NCBI GenBank assembly: GCA_964618895.1
Contig: CAZUDO010000071.1
Location: 1 to 30,788 of the forward strand
Length of the DNA: 30,788 nucleotides
From: CAZUDO01 sp964618895
Lineage (GTDB): Bacteria > Desulfobacterota > Binatia > DP-6
Reading direction: 5' to 3'
In this document: in pieces, positions 16,495 through 23,729 of the stretch
How the letters are laid out: every line of letters begins with the position of its first letter
Position numbering within the stretch: position 1 is the stretch's first letter
The notes under the pieces: generated by a model
Databases searched by the model: none
What the model saw: only the letters and a program-made list of their open reading frames with translations
What the model was told of the DNA's origin: nothing
Program-made: the position numbers and the translations under genes

Positions 16495-17548
16495 TCGCCT
16501 CCAACGGTGCGCCGACGAGCGCGCAGTCGGCCTCGAGCATGAGCGTTGCCAGCTCCGCAAGCGTCGTCCGGGACTCCCAGCCGAGGGTGCGCCGCGCCTT
16601 GCTGGCGTCGCCGACCAGGAGATCGACCTCGGCGGGGCGTTCGTAGCGCGGGTCGATGGCCACGATGGTCTTGCCGGTGCGTGTGTCGACGTAGGTTTCT
16701 TCACGGTCCGTGCCGCGGCGGACGAACGGGATGCGCGCGCGGCGCAGGCAGAGCTCCAGGAACTCGCGCACCGAGGCCGCGTGCCCGGTGGCGAGGACGA
16801 AGTCGTCGGGCACCGGCTGCTGCAGCATGCGCCACATGCCGTCCACGTACTCCTTGGCGTACCCCCAGTCGCGCCGGGCCTCGAGGTTGCCCAGGTAGAG
16901 GCATTCGAGTTGCCCCGTCAGGATGCGTGCCAGGCTCAACGTGATCTTGCGGGTGACGAAGTTCTCGCCGCGCCGGGGTGATTCGTGGTTGAAGAGGATG
17001 CCGTTCACCGCGTACATGCCGTACGCCTCGCGGTACATGCGCGTGAGCGTGAAGGCGTACGCCTTGGCGCAGGCATAGGGGCTGCGCGGATGGATCGCGG
17101 TGCCCTCGGTCTGCGGCACGTCCTGGACCTTCCCGAACAGCTCGCTCGAGCTGGCCTGGTAGAATCGGCACGGCAGCTGACTCGACCGGATCGCCTCCAG
17201 CAGCCGGACCGCGCCGAGGCCGGTCACGTCGCCGGTGTACTCGGGCACGTCGAAGCTGATGCCGACGTGGCTCTGCGCGGCGAGGTTGTAGACCTCGTCC
17301 GGCCGGACGGCCTGGACGATGCGCTGCAGCGAGCTCGAGTCGCTCATGTCGGCGTAGTGCAGCGTCAGCGGCAGCTGGACGGTGTGCGGGTCGCGGAAGA
17401 GATGTTCCAGGCGGCCGCGATTGAAGGTGGAGGCCCGGCGCACGATGCCATGCACCTCGTAGCCTTTCGCGAGCAGGAGCTCGGTCAGGTAGGAGCCGTC
17501 CTGACCGGTGATCCCGGTGATCAGGGCGCGTCTGCTCACGCCAGCCAT
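16475..17548 (-). CDS. gmd: GDP-mannose 4,6-dehydratase
   Basis: 357 residues from ATG 17548 (an in-frame extension to 17599 exists). Diagnostic motifs are ALITGITGQDGSYL (NADP site), VRRASTFN, YNLAAQSHVG, the Ser/Glu pair in ASSSELFGKVQDVPQ, the catalytic Tyr158-x-x-x-Lys162 (SPYACAKAYAF), NHESPRRGENFVTRK, and RPAEVDLLVGDASKA. It converts GDP-D-mannose to GDP-4-keto-6-deoxy-D-mannose, the shared precursor of GDP-fucose, rhamnose, perosamine and colitose. It is followed by an overlapping SDR gene and is divergent, by 62 bp, from the ColD-like gene, so one intergenic region likely drives the whole cassette. Confidence 0.95.
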   Translation of the reverse strand: MAGVSRRALITGITGQDGSYLTELLLAKGYEVHGIVRRASTFNRGRLEHLFRDPHTVQLPLTLHYADMSDSSSLQRIVQAVRPDEVYNLAAQSHVGISFDVPEYTGDVTGLGAVRLLEAIRSSQLPCRFYQASSSELFGKVQDVPQTEGTAIHPRSPYACAKAYAFTLTRMYREAYGMYAVNGILFNHESPRRGENFVTRKITLSLARILTGQLECLYLGNLEARRDWGYAKEYVDGMWRMLQQPVPDDFVLATGHAASVREFLELCLRRARIPFVRRGTDREETYVDTRTGKTIVAIDPRYERPAEVDLLVGDASKARRTLGWESRTTLAELATLMLEADCALVGAPLEASASSVA

Positions 17549-17610
17549 GCCGGCGTAGTGTAGCGGCGGAGGGCCAGTGCCGTCAAAATCCGTAGCCACC
17601 GGGGGACGCG

Positions 17611-18822
17611 ATGCGATACACTGCGCTCATGGCCGCCGCGAGCCCTCCGTCCGTGCGCATCCCCCTCATGAAGTCGACGTTCTACCGGGAGGCGGAGACG
17701 GCGGCGGCCCTGGCGGCGTTCGTGCAGCGCACGGGTCGGCTCAGCATGGGGGTCGAGTGCGCCGCGTTCGAGGCGGCGTTCGCCGCGGTCCAGCGCCGCC
17801 GCTACGCCGTGCTCGTGACCAACGGCAGCATGGCGAACCTGGTGCTCGTGCAGAGCCTGCTCAATCTCGCTCGGCTGCGGCCCGGAGATCCGGTGGGCTT
17901 CTCGGCGCTCACGTGGGCCACCAACGTGATGCCGCTCTTCCAGCACGGGCTCGCGCCGGTGCCGGTCGACTGCGAGCTCGGGACGCTGAACGTCTCGAGC
18001 CGGCTCCTGGCGCCGCATCTCGGCACCCTGCGCGCCCTCTTCCTGACCAACGTGCTCGGCTTCTGTGACGACCTGGCCGAGATCCGCCGGCAGTGCGACG
18101 CCGGCGGCGTGCTCCTCCTCGAAGACAACTGCGAAGCCCTCGGTTCGTCGTGCGCCGGCACGCCGCTCGGGTCCTTCAGTCTGGCCTCCACCTGTTCGTT
18201 CTTCGTGGGCCATCAGCTCTCCACCATCGAGGGTGGCATGATCTGTACCGACGACGAGGAACTCTGGCACATGCTCCTGGCGGTGCGCTCGCACGGCTGG
18301 GACCGGCACCTGCCGCCTGCCGCCCAGGAGGCGCTCCGGGCGCGGCATGACGTGGACCCCTTCTACGGGCATTACACCTTCTACGATCTCGCCTACAACG
18401 CTCGACCGACCGAGATCACGGGCTTTCTCGGTCACACCCAGCTGCCGTGGCTGCCCGAGATGACGGCACGGCGGGCGGCCAACTTTGCCCGCTTCCACGC
18501 CGAGACGACGCGGTATCCGGCGCACTTCCGGATGCTCGACCTTGGCCACATGGACTGCATCGCCAACTTCGCCATGCCGATCGTGTGCCGGAGCGAGGAG
18601 GCGAGTCGGCGACAACGAGAGGCCTTCGGACGCGGCGGCGTCGAGGTGCGCCCGGTCATCGCCGGCGATATCACGCAGCACCCGTTCTATCGCCGGCTGG
18701 CCGAACCGGCCTCGTGTCCGAACGCCGCTCTCGTCCACCAGCAGGGCTTCTATTTCCCGAACCACCCTGAGCTGAGCGTCGACGAGGTGGATCTGCTCTG
18801 CCGCCTGCTGCGTCCCTGTTGA
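17611..18822 (+). CDS. colD: ColD-like GDP-4-keto-6-deoxymannose 3-dehydratase (PLP-dependent, His in place of Lys)
   Basis: 403 residues of the DegT/DnrJ/EryC1 fold from ATG 17611 (GGGGGA just upstream; ATG 17629 possible). The cofactor Asp172 is in LLLEDNCEALGSS. Where aminotransferases have the Schiff-base Lys, this protein has His201 in FFVGHQLSTIEGGMICTDDE, the hallmark of the 3-dehydratases ColD and E1/RfbH. It lacks an obvious iron-sulphur cysteine cluster, favouring ColD over E1. LRAHGW-type sequence (VRSHGWDR) and YNARPTEITGFLG also match ColD. It removes the C3 hydroxyl from GDP-4-keto-6-deoxymannose, which the divergent Gmd makes. Its stop codon lies in the second copy of a 24-bp repeat. 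Confidence 0.82.
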   Translation: MRYTALMAAASPPSVRIPLMKSTFYREAETAAALAAFVQRTGRLSMGVECAAFEAAFAAVQRRRYAVLVTNGSMANLVLVQSLLNLARLRPGDPVGFSALTWATNVMPLFQHGLAPVPVDCELGTLNVSSRLLAPHLGTLRALFLTNVLGFCDDLAEIRRQCDAGGVLLLEDNCEALGSSCAGTPLGSFSLASTCSFFVGHQLSTIEGGMICTDDEELWHMLLAVRSHGWDRHLPPAAQEALRARHDVDPFYGHYTFYDLAYNARPTEITGFLGHTQLPWLPEMTARRAANFARFHAETTRYPAHFRMLDLGHMDCIANFAMPIVCRSEEASRRQREAFGRGGVEVRPVIAGDITQHPFYRRLAEPASCPNAALVHQQGFYFPNHPELSVDEVDLLCRLLRPC

Positions 18823-18843
18823 GCGTCGACGAGGTGGATCTGC
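18773..18843. repeat. 24-bp perfect direct repeat at the 3' end of colD
   Basis: The same 24 nt (beginning TGAGCGTCGACGAGGTGGAT) occur at 18773-18796 and 18820-18843, offset by 47 bp. The first copy encodes SVDEVDL near the ColD C-terminus. The second begins with the colD stop codon and runs up to a broken SGNH-hydrolase fragment. It looks like a short duplication at a recombination junction, or an assembly artefact. Confidence 0.85.
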
Positions 18844-18948
18844 GTACCGCCCGTAGGTGTTCGAGTCGCCGAGGCAGACGATGCGCCGCCGGCCGTGGCG
18901 TTCCGTGGACCCGCGTAGTAAGCGTCGCGGCCATGACGACTCCGTCAC
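18844..18948 (-). pseudogene. SGNH/GDSL hydrolase N-terminal fragment
   Basis: The minus strand reads RRRIVCLGDSNTYGRYA, which is block I of SGNH hydrolases with the nucleophile Ser in GDSN. Upstream it can start at GTG 18948. The match ends at the second copy of the 24-bp repeat, after which the frame is the antisense of colD. Only about 30 residues of a ~200-residue enzyme remain. It would have been divergent from the CoA-transferase gene, whose ATG lies at 18933. Confidence 0.5.
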
Positions 18949-20186
18949 GGCCTGCCAGCGGCGGGCTCCTCGCCGGCGTGCGTATCATCGAGAGCGCGCT
19001 CCTCGGCCCGGGCGGTGTGGGCATGCAGCTCGCCGACCTGGGTGCGGACGTGATCAAGGTGGAGGCCCCTGGCGGCGACTACGTGCGCCGCATGGCGTTT
19101 CCCATCATCGACGGCATCTCGCTCCTGCACTGGCATTTGAACCGCGGCAAGCGGAGCCTCATGCTCGATCTGCGCACGCCAGAGGGCGTGGCGACCTACC
19201 TCGAGCTGGTGCGCGGCGCTGATGCGGTGATCGAGGGCATGCGTCCCGGCGCGCTCGCGCGCCGGGGGCTCACCTGGGAGCGCCTGCAGGAGGTCAATCC
19301 GCGGCTCGTGTTGTGCACGCTCTCGGGCTACGGGATCACGGGGCCCTACAAGGACATGCCGAGCCACGGCATCGCGTACGACGCCTGGGGCGGCGTGGCG
19401 CGGCCGGCGTTCGACGCCGACGGCACGCCGTCGATCCCGAGCTACACCACCATCGGCATCAACGCGGGGCCGCTGTACGCCGCCCTCGGTATCTGCGCCG
19501 CCATCATCCGCGCGCGCGCGACCGGACGCGGCTGCCGCTTCGAGGTGGCGCAGAGCGACGCTGCGGCGGCCTTCAACTGGAACGGCATCGAGGGCAACAA
19601 GGCGTACGAGCGGCCGGAGGACCAAGTCACCGGCAACGACGGCGACGGCAAGGGCGCGCGCCGGCCGGTCGGCGACGACAGCATGAAGGAGGCCGTCCGC
19701 TACCAGTACTACCGCTCCAAGGACGGCATCGTGTTGTTCATGGCCTCGGAGCGCGAGTTCTGGAAGAACTTCGCCTACGGCGTCGGCCGTCCCGCGCTGT
19801 ACGACCAGAACCCGGGCGCGCGCTACGCCGACCACGCGCGCGGCAACACGGCACTCCGGCGCGAGCTGGCCAGCATCTTCGCCACCCGCACCACCGCCGA
19901 GTGGCTCGCCTTCGGCCTCGAGGTGAACACGCCGCTGGCGCCCGTGAACGACGTGAAGTCGATCATGCGCGACCCGCAGTTCCAGGCGCGCCTGCCGCTC
20001 CGGCCCTGGTCGGAGGCGGGCACGGACCTGATGCCGTCGCCGATCAAGCTGCTCGACGAGGAGCTGCCGGTGCCCGGGAAGGCGGCGGTCATCCCCGGAC
20101 GCGACACCGACGCCGTGCTGCGCGAGGTGCTGGGCTACGACGACGCCCGCATCGCCGCGCTGCGCGGTGCGGGGGCGCTCGGATAA
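18933..20186 (+). CDS. Class III (CaiB/BaiF-type) CoA-transferase
   Basis: 417 residues from ATG 18933. The N-terminal LLAGVRIIESALLGPGGVGM and LADLGADVIKVEAPGGDYVR are characteristic, followed by LNRGKRSLMLDLRTPEG, SGYGITGPYKDMPSHGIAYD with the candidate catalytic Asp150, and YTTIGINAGPLYAALG. The C-terminal RTTAEWLAFG...TPLAPVNDVKSIMRDPQF is also typical. The enzyme moves CoA between carboxylic acids through an aspartyl-CoA intermediate. The acids are not deducible; relatives serve degradation of bile acids, carnitine and aromatic or steroid compounds. A stem-loop follows the stop. Confidence 0.93.
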   Translation: MTTPSRPASGGLLAGVRIIESALLGPGGVGMQLADLGADVIKVEAPGGDYVRRMAFPIIDGISLLHWHLNRGKRSLMLDLRTPEGVATYLELVRGADAVIEGMRPGALARRGLTWERLQEVNPRLVLCTLSGYGITGPYKDMPSHGIAYDAWGGVARPAFDADGTPSIPSYTTIGINAGPLYAALGICAAIIRARATGRGCRFEVAQSDAAAAFNWNGIEGNKAYERPEDQVTGNDGDGKGARRPVGDDSMKEAVRYQYYRSKDGIVLFMASEREFWKNFAYGVGRPALYDQNPGARYADHARGNTALRRELASIFATRTTAEWLAFGLEVNTPLAPVNDVKSIMRDPQFQARLPLRPWSEAGTDLMPSPIKLLDEELPVPGKAAVIPGRDTDAVLREVLGYDDARIAALRGAGALG

Positions 20187-20190
20187 GAGC

Positions 20191-20213
20191 GACCCGAGAC
20201 CTTGTCTCGGGTC
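20191..20213. terminator. Stem-loop after the CoA-transferase gene
   Basis: GACCCGAGA (20191-20199) pairs perfectly with TCTCGGGTC (20205-20213) around CCTTG. It begins 5 nt after the stop at 20186. There is no run of T, so it may be a weak or factor-assisted terminator, or protect the 3' end. Confidence 0.55.
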
Positions 20214-20546
20214 GGGTCCCAAGACTTGCCGTCGGTGGTGAAGGTGAAGGGCGTGCCGCGGCCGGCATAGCCGGGGCGGCAGACTGGCCAGGACGGAACG
20301 GCGGCGTGCCGACTCCCCGCTCGCATTGCCGCGCCGAGCATCTTCGTGACGATCAGCCGATTGGTGGCGCTGTCGTCGCGCTGCCCGCCGTCCGGTGCAG
20401 CGCGACCAATGGCGCGCAGGCGATCGATCAGCCTCTGGTGGTGACGTGACTCGTCGGCACGTACGGCTCGCCATCTCTGATGTTGGCGGGACCTGCGGAT
20501 GCCATGAACGGGGCATGCGCGTCCGTGTGCGGGCGGTGACCATCCG
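20214..20546. other. Non-coding or decayed stretch
   Basis: Past the terminator hairpin, about 330 bp separate the CoA-transferase from the diiron gene. The minus strand is open and includes protein-like pieces (SATNRLIVTKML, GTPFTFTTDGKSWDPTRD), but it lacks a convincing start and I recognise no family, so it may be a gene remnant. The promoter of the diiron gene should lie at the right end; no clear -35/-10 pair is seen. Confidence 0.4.
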
Positions 20547-21545
20547 GTGACGATTCCGGCCCTCCGGCGCGCTGGTATCCCCGTGGAGACGCTGGCACAC
20601 TCGCTGCAGCGGGAGGCGCTGATGGTGGATCTCGACCGGATGCTCGAGCGCTGCGAGCGCGGGCAGTGGAGCATCGACGACTTCGACTGGGGCCGGCCGC
20701 CGGTCCCGCTGGCGCCCGACAAGGAGCGCCGCGTGTGCGCCTATTTCGTCGACATGGCGTACATCGAGCGGCTCGCCGGCGCGCTCTTCCTGTCCCTGTC
20801 GCAGCGCCTGGACGATCCGGTGCTGGCGGCGATCTTCCGTACCTTCCACGCCGACGAGCTGCGCCACAGCCACGCCGCGGCCCGGCTGGCGGACTACTTC
20901 GACGTGCACCACTACCAGGTGTACACGCCGAACCTGGCGCTGCTGCGCTTCATCCCGTACTTCACCGGCGCCATCGACAGCCTGCACCCGGCGTTTGCCA
21001 CCTCGTTCATCCTGGGGGGCGAGCTGATCCTCGACATCGCGCTCCTGCGCGGGCTGAACGCCTACGTCGCCGACCCGCTCAGCGGCGCCGTGGTCGAGAA
21101 GATCAACCAGGACGAGTCCCGCCACCTGGCGATGGACATGCACATGACCGAGCACTTCGCGCGGGTGGCGAGCGCGGCCCCCGGAGCGAACCCGTGGCTC
21201 GGGGCGGACTGGTGGGGCGTGCTGGCCTGGGGGCCGCCCTTCTTCAACGAGGTATTCTTCCGGCCGATGGCGCTCTTCGATCCGTCGCAGGAGCAGATGC
21301 GCGAGGTGATCCGGCGCTTCCGCCGCTTCTACGACCGCGACGGGGTGAGCGGGAACCCGGCGGTGGAGCAGTTCCGGAGCGTGGTCGGGTTCCTCGAGAC
21401 GTCGATCGGGGCGCTGGTCGGTGGGACGGTCGAGCAGGTGGTCCGGAGCGTCTCGGGGATCGACTTCGGCTTCGTGCGGGCGGCGGCGAGCGGGCAGCTC
21501 TACGGGGGCGGGGGCCGGTCGGCGGGCGTGCCGTTGGCGGTCTGA
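20547..21545 (+). CDS. Ferritin-like diiron (R2/AurF-like) oxygenase family protein
   Basis: 332 residues from GTG 20547. The six iron ligands of a ferritin-like four-helix bundle can be placed: Glu74 (AYIERL), Glu104 and His107 (ADELRHSH), Glu159 (LGGELILD), Glu190 and His193 (QDESRHLAMD). The spacing E-ExxH-E-ExxH is that of R2-like oxidases and AurF-type N-oxygenases. The C-terminal half is helical and ends with a Gly-rich tail. It should activate O2 at a diiron centre in the cytosol; the substrate is unknown. No reductase or large ribonucleotide reductase subunit is adjacent, so it is not a normal NrdB. Confidence 0.82.
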   Translation: MTIPALRRAGIPVETLAHSLQREALMVDLDRMLERCERGQWSIDDFDWGRPPVPLAPDKERRVCAYFVDMAYIERLAGALFLSLSQRLDDPVLAAIFRTFHADELRHSHAAARLADYFDVHHYQVYTPNLALLRFIPYFTGAIDSLHPAFATSFILGGELILDIALLRGLNAYVADPLSGAVVEKINQDESRHLAMDMHMTEHFARVASAAPGANPWLGADWWGVLAWGPPFFNEVFFRPMALFDPSQEQMREVIRRFRRFYDRDGVSGNPAVEQFRSVVGFLETSIGALVGGTVEQVVRSVSGIDFGFVRAAASGQLYGGGGRSAGVPLAV

Positions 21546-21640
21546 GTTCGGGCGCGCGGGTTGGTGACGGGCGTGTGGAACTGGACCGGCGATCGGGGCG
21601 CGTCGACACGGGGCGCGTCGTTCCTTGACGGCCGCTCGCG

Positions 21641-21880
21641 GTGGGGCGTAGCTACCCGGCCGACGTGATCGGCCTGCGCGCGCTCCTGTCCTTCGTCCTG
21701 CTGGCCGGGCTGCCGGCGTGGGCGGCACCGGGGGATCAACTCCTCGGTGGCGACATGCTCGTCCTGCGCGACGCGCCTGGACGGGCGAGGAAGCGTGCCC
21801 TGGCGCTCGATCGCCTCGTGCTGACCCGCGACGCGGGGTTCCGCCCGTCCGGCGTCGAACCGGCCGCGACGGTGCCATAG
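21641..21880 (+). CDS. Small exported hypothetical protein
   Basis: 79 residues from GTG 21641 (GTG 21665 is possible). A signal peptide (IGLRALLSFVLLAGLPAWAA) is followed by APGDQLLGGDMLVLRDAPGR and RKRALALDRLVLTRD. That beta-hairpin-like pattern resembles the first repeat of larger secreted proteins I associate with Binatota-like genomes. It may be a complete small periplasmic protein or a truncated larger one. Its TAG ends 5 nt before the cyclase ATG, so the two form an operon. Confidence 0.55.
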   Translation: MGRSYPADVIGLRALLSFVLLAGLPAWAAPGDQLLGGDMLVLRDAPGRARKRALALDRLVLTRDAGFRPSGVEPAATVP

Positions 21881-21885
21881 GGCCC

Positions 21886-23217
21886 ATGGAGAGCGGGGTG
21901 TCGCGTCCGGAACGACGGCAGCAGGCGGCGTTCGGCCCGTTCTCTCCGTTCGCGCCGTTGCCGGCCTCCTCGCCCGGCGCGCAGCACCTGCTCGCACGCG
22001 CGGAGCACGACGCCGAGCGCCTGCTGCACGTGCTGCGCATGGGGATGTGGGCGGTCGCGATGGTCGTCGGACTGTTCGCGTTCGGATTCGTCGACGTCCT
22101 GCGCGCCTGGGGCGTTTGGGGTTGGTTCGGCGTGATCGGCCCGATCCTTCTCATGCTGGCGATCTCGCGCCGCTTGGCGCGCGAGCCGCCGTCGATGGCC
22201 TTGCGCTACGGGCTGATCCTGCTGGACGGGTTCGTCATCGCGCGCGGCGTGACCCTGCTGTGGAACCCGGGCGGGCTGCTGATGCGGCTCGCCCCCGGCG
22301 CCTATCTGGGCGCTCTGGAGCGCATCTCGCCAACCGATGTGGCCATCATCACGCCGCCGATGCTGGTGTTTTTCGCCGTCACCGGCGCGTTCCGGCTGGA
22401 GCCGCGGCTGGCGTGGTTCAGCACGTTCCTGGCCCTTGCGATCTATGTGTACCTGCGTGCCCTGGTGCCTGCTCCGTTCGCGCAGACGGCGGCGGTGGGT
22501 GCCGCGATCCTGTTCGCCGGCGCACTCGGCGCCACCGTGGCGCGCATGCTGCGCTTCATCGTGCTCAAGGCGAGTGAGGAGCAGGTGCTCGAGCGCTACG
22601 TCCCGACGGCGCTGACGCACGAGCTGGCGCGCTCGGGCGACCCCGAGCGTGCGGCACGGATTGAGGAGGTCTCGGTCCTGTTCGCCGATCTGCGCGGCTT
22701 CACGCGTCTCTCCGAACAGCTCACGCCGGCCCAGGCGGTCAGTCTTCTGAACGAATATTTCCAGGTCGTGGTCGCGCCATTGGCCGAGGAGGGCGCGGTG
22801 CTGGACAAGTACCTCGGCGATGGGCTGCTCGCGTTCTTCGAGGGGCCGGGCCATGCGGCGCGGGCGCTGCGCGCCGGCCGCGCGATCCTGGACGCGGTCG
22901 GGCGCTTCAACGGGCAGCGGCCCGATCGCCCGCCGCTCCGGACGGGGATTGCCATCCATGCTGGCCCGACGCTGGTCGGTACCATCGGCGCGCCGAGCCG
23001 GCTCGAGTACACGGTGATCGGCGACGTGGTCAACGTCACCGCGCGGCTCGAGGAGTGGAACAAGCGCCTGCCGGCCGACCTCATCGTCTCGGAGGCTGCC
23101 CTGCGGTTGGCGGGCGAGACTCCGGCACGGGACGGCCTCAGCGGCCCGCGCGTTCTCGACCTCCGTGGGCGTGCGGTGGGGGTGTCGGTGCACTACCTGG
23201 CAGTCACGGGGGCGTAG
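21886..23217 (+). CDS. Membrane class III adenylate/guanylate cyclase
   Basis: 443 residues from ATG 21886. Five to six hydrophobic segments occupy about residues 54-225 (for example MWAVAMVVGLFAFGF, FGVIGPILLMLAI, FLALAIYVYLRALV, AAVGAAILFAGALGATV). The catalytic domain follows (~255-440): metal Asp268 in VLFADLRGFTRLSEQ, Lys308 and Asp312 in LDKYLGDGLLAFF, then EYTVIGDVVNVTARLE with Asn383 and Arg387 as transition-state residues. All catalytic positions look intact, so it should make cyclic nucleotide, probably cAMP. The membrane part, not a separate sensor domain, would take the signal. It is transcribed with the small exported protein just upstream, a possible ligand or regulator. Confidence 0.92.
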   Translation: MESGVSRPERRQQAAFGPFSPFAPLPASSPGAQHLLARAEHDAERLLHVLRMGMWAVAMVVGLFAFGFVDVLRAWGVWGWFGVIGPILLMLAISRRLAREPPSMALRYGLILLDGFVIARGVTLLWNPGGLLMRLAPGAYLGALERISPTDVAIITPPMLVFFAVTGAFRLEPRLAWFSTFLALAIYVYLRALVPAPFAQTAAVGAAILFAGALGATVARMLRFIVLKASEEQVLERYVPTALTHELARSGDPERAARIEEVSVLFADLRGFTRLSEQLTPAQAVSLLNEYFQVVVAPLAEEGAVLDKYLGDGLLAFFEGPGHAARALRAGRAILDAVGRFNGQRPDRPPLRTGIAIHAGPTLVGTIGAPSRLEYTVIGDVVNVTARLEEWNKRLPADLIVSEAALRLAGETPARDGLSGPRVLDLRGRAVGVSVHYLAVTGA

Positions 23218-23256
23218 TCGGGAGGTGTCCGGCGCCCCGCCGGCGCGGACAAATGT

Positions 23257-23291
23257 ATCGATGGCGATCGATCTTTGCCCGGGACATCGAT
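23257..23291. promoter_or_regulatory. Three ATCGAT sites upstream of arsR, candidate ArsR operator region
   Basis: ATCGAT occurs at 23257-23262, 23267-23272 and 23286-23291, all within 60 bp before the arsR ATG at 23313. The first two form ATCGATGGCGATCGAT. Repeated short palindromes before an autoregulated arsR gene are a likely operator; this does not match a consensus I know exactly. Confidence 0.4.
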
Positions 23292-23312
23292 CCGTGTCAA
23301 TGTACGCGTGCG

Positions 23313-23729
23313 ATGAAGAGCTCCGCTCCCGCGCCGCGGTCGGGATGCCGCCCGGCCGTTCTGCAGACGAAGCTCGGGAAGGCGGCGGCGGAGGAGCTTG
23401 CCGCCGCCCTCCGGGTGATCGCAGACCCGGCGCGGCTCCGCCTGCTGAGCTTTCTCGCCATGCAGGCGACTGGCGACGCCTGTGTCTGCCACCTCACCCG
23501 TCCGCTGGGGCTCACGCAGCCGACCGTCAGTCACCACCTCCGGGTGCTGTTCGAGGCCGGGCTCGTGGCGCGGGAGCGCCGCGGGACGTGGGTCTACTAC
23601 CGGCTCCGTCCCGAACGCCTCGGTGCCCTCCGCGACGCGCTCGCCCTCCCCGCGCCCGCCGTGCGGGGCCAGTCGCCGGTGACGCCGATCGTGCGCACCG
23701 GTGCGCGGCCAATCCGGAGACGGGCGTGA
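23313..23729 (+). CDS. arsR: ArsR-family arsenic-responsive repressor
   Basis: 138 residues from ATG 23313; longer in-frame extensions overlap the cyclase and are unlikely. It is a winged helix-turn-helix: LAAALRVIADPARLRLLSFL, then the As(III)-binding Cys57 and Cys59 in ACVCHL, the recognition helix TQPTVSHHLRVLFEAGLVA, and the wing RRGTWVYYRL. In E. coli-type ArsR the matching motif is ELCVCDL. The protein should leave its operator on binding arsenite or a related thiophile. Its TGA overlaps the start of the aquaporin-arsenate reductase gene as GTGA, so both are made together. Confidence 0.92.
   Translation: MKSSAPAPRSGCRPAVLQTKLGKAAAEELAAALRVIADPARLRLLSFLAMQATGDACVCHLTRPLGLTQPTVSHHLRVLFEAGLVARERRGTWVYYRLRPERLGALRDALALPAPAVRGQSPVTPIVRTGARPIRRRA

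Noticed and set aside
20214..20546. Minus-strand frame with protein-like pieces after the CoA-transferase
   Set aside because: Not called as a gene: no good start, no family recognised; noted only as a possible remnant.
18945..22154. 1069-codon minus-strand frame across the CoA-transferase and diiron genes
   Set aside because: Long only because of GC content; no motifs, and both genes on the plus strand are unambiguous.
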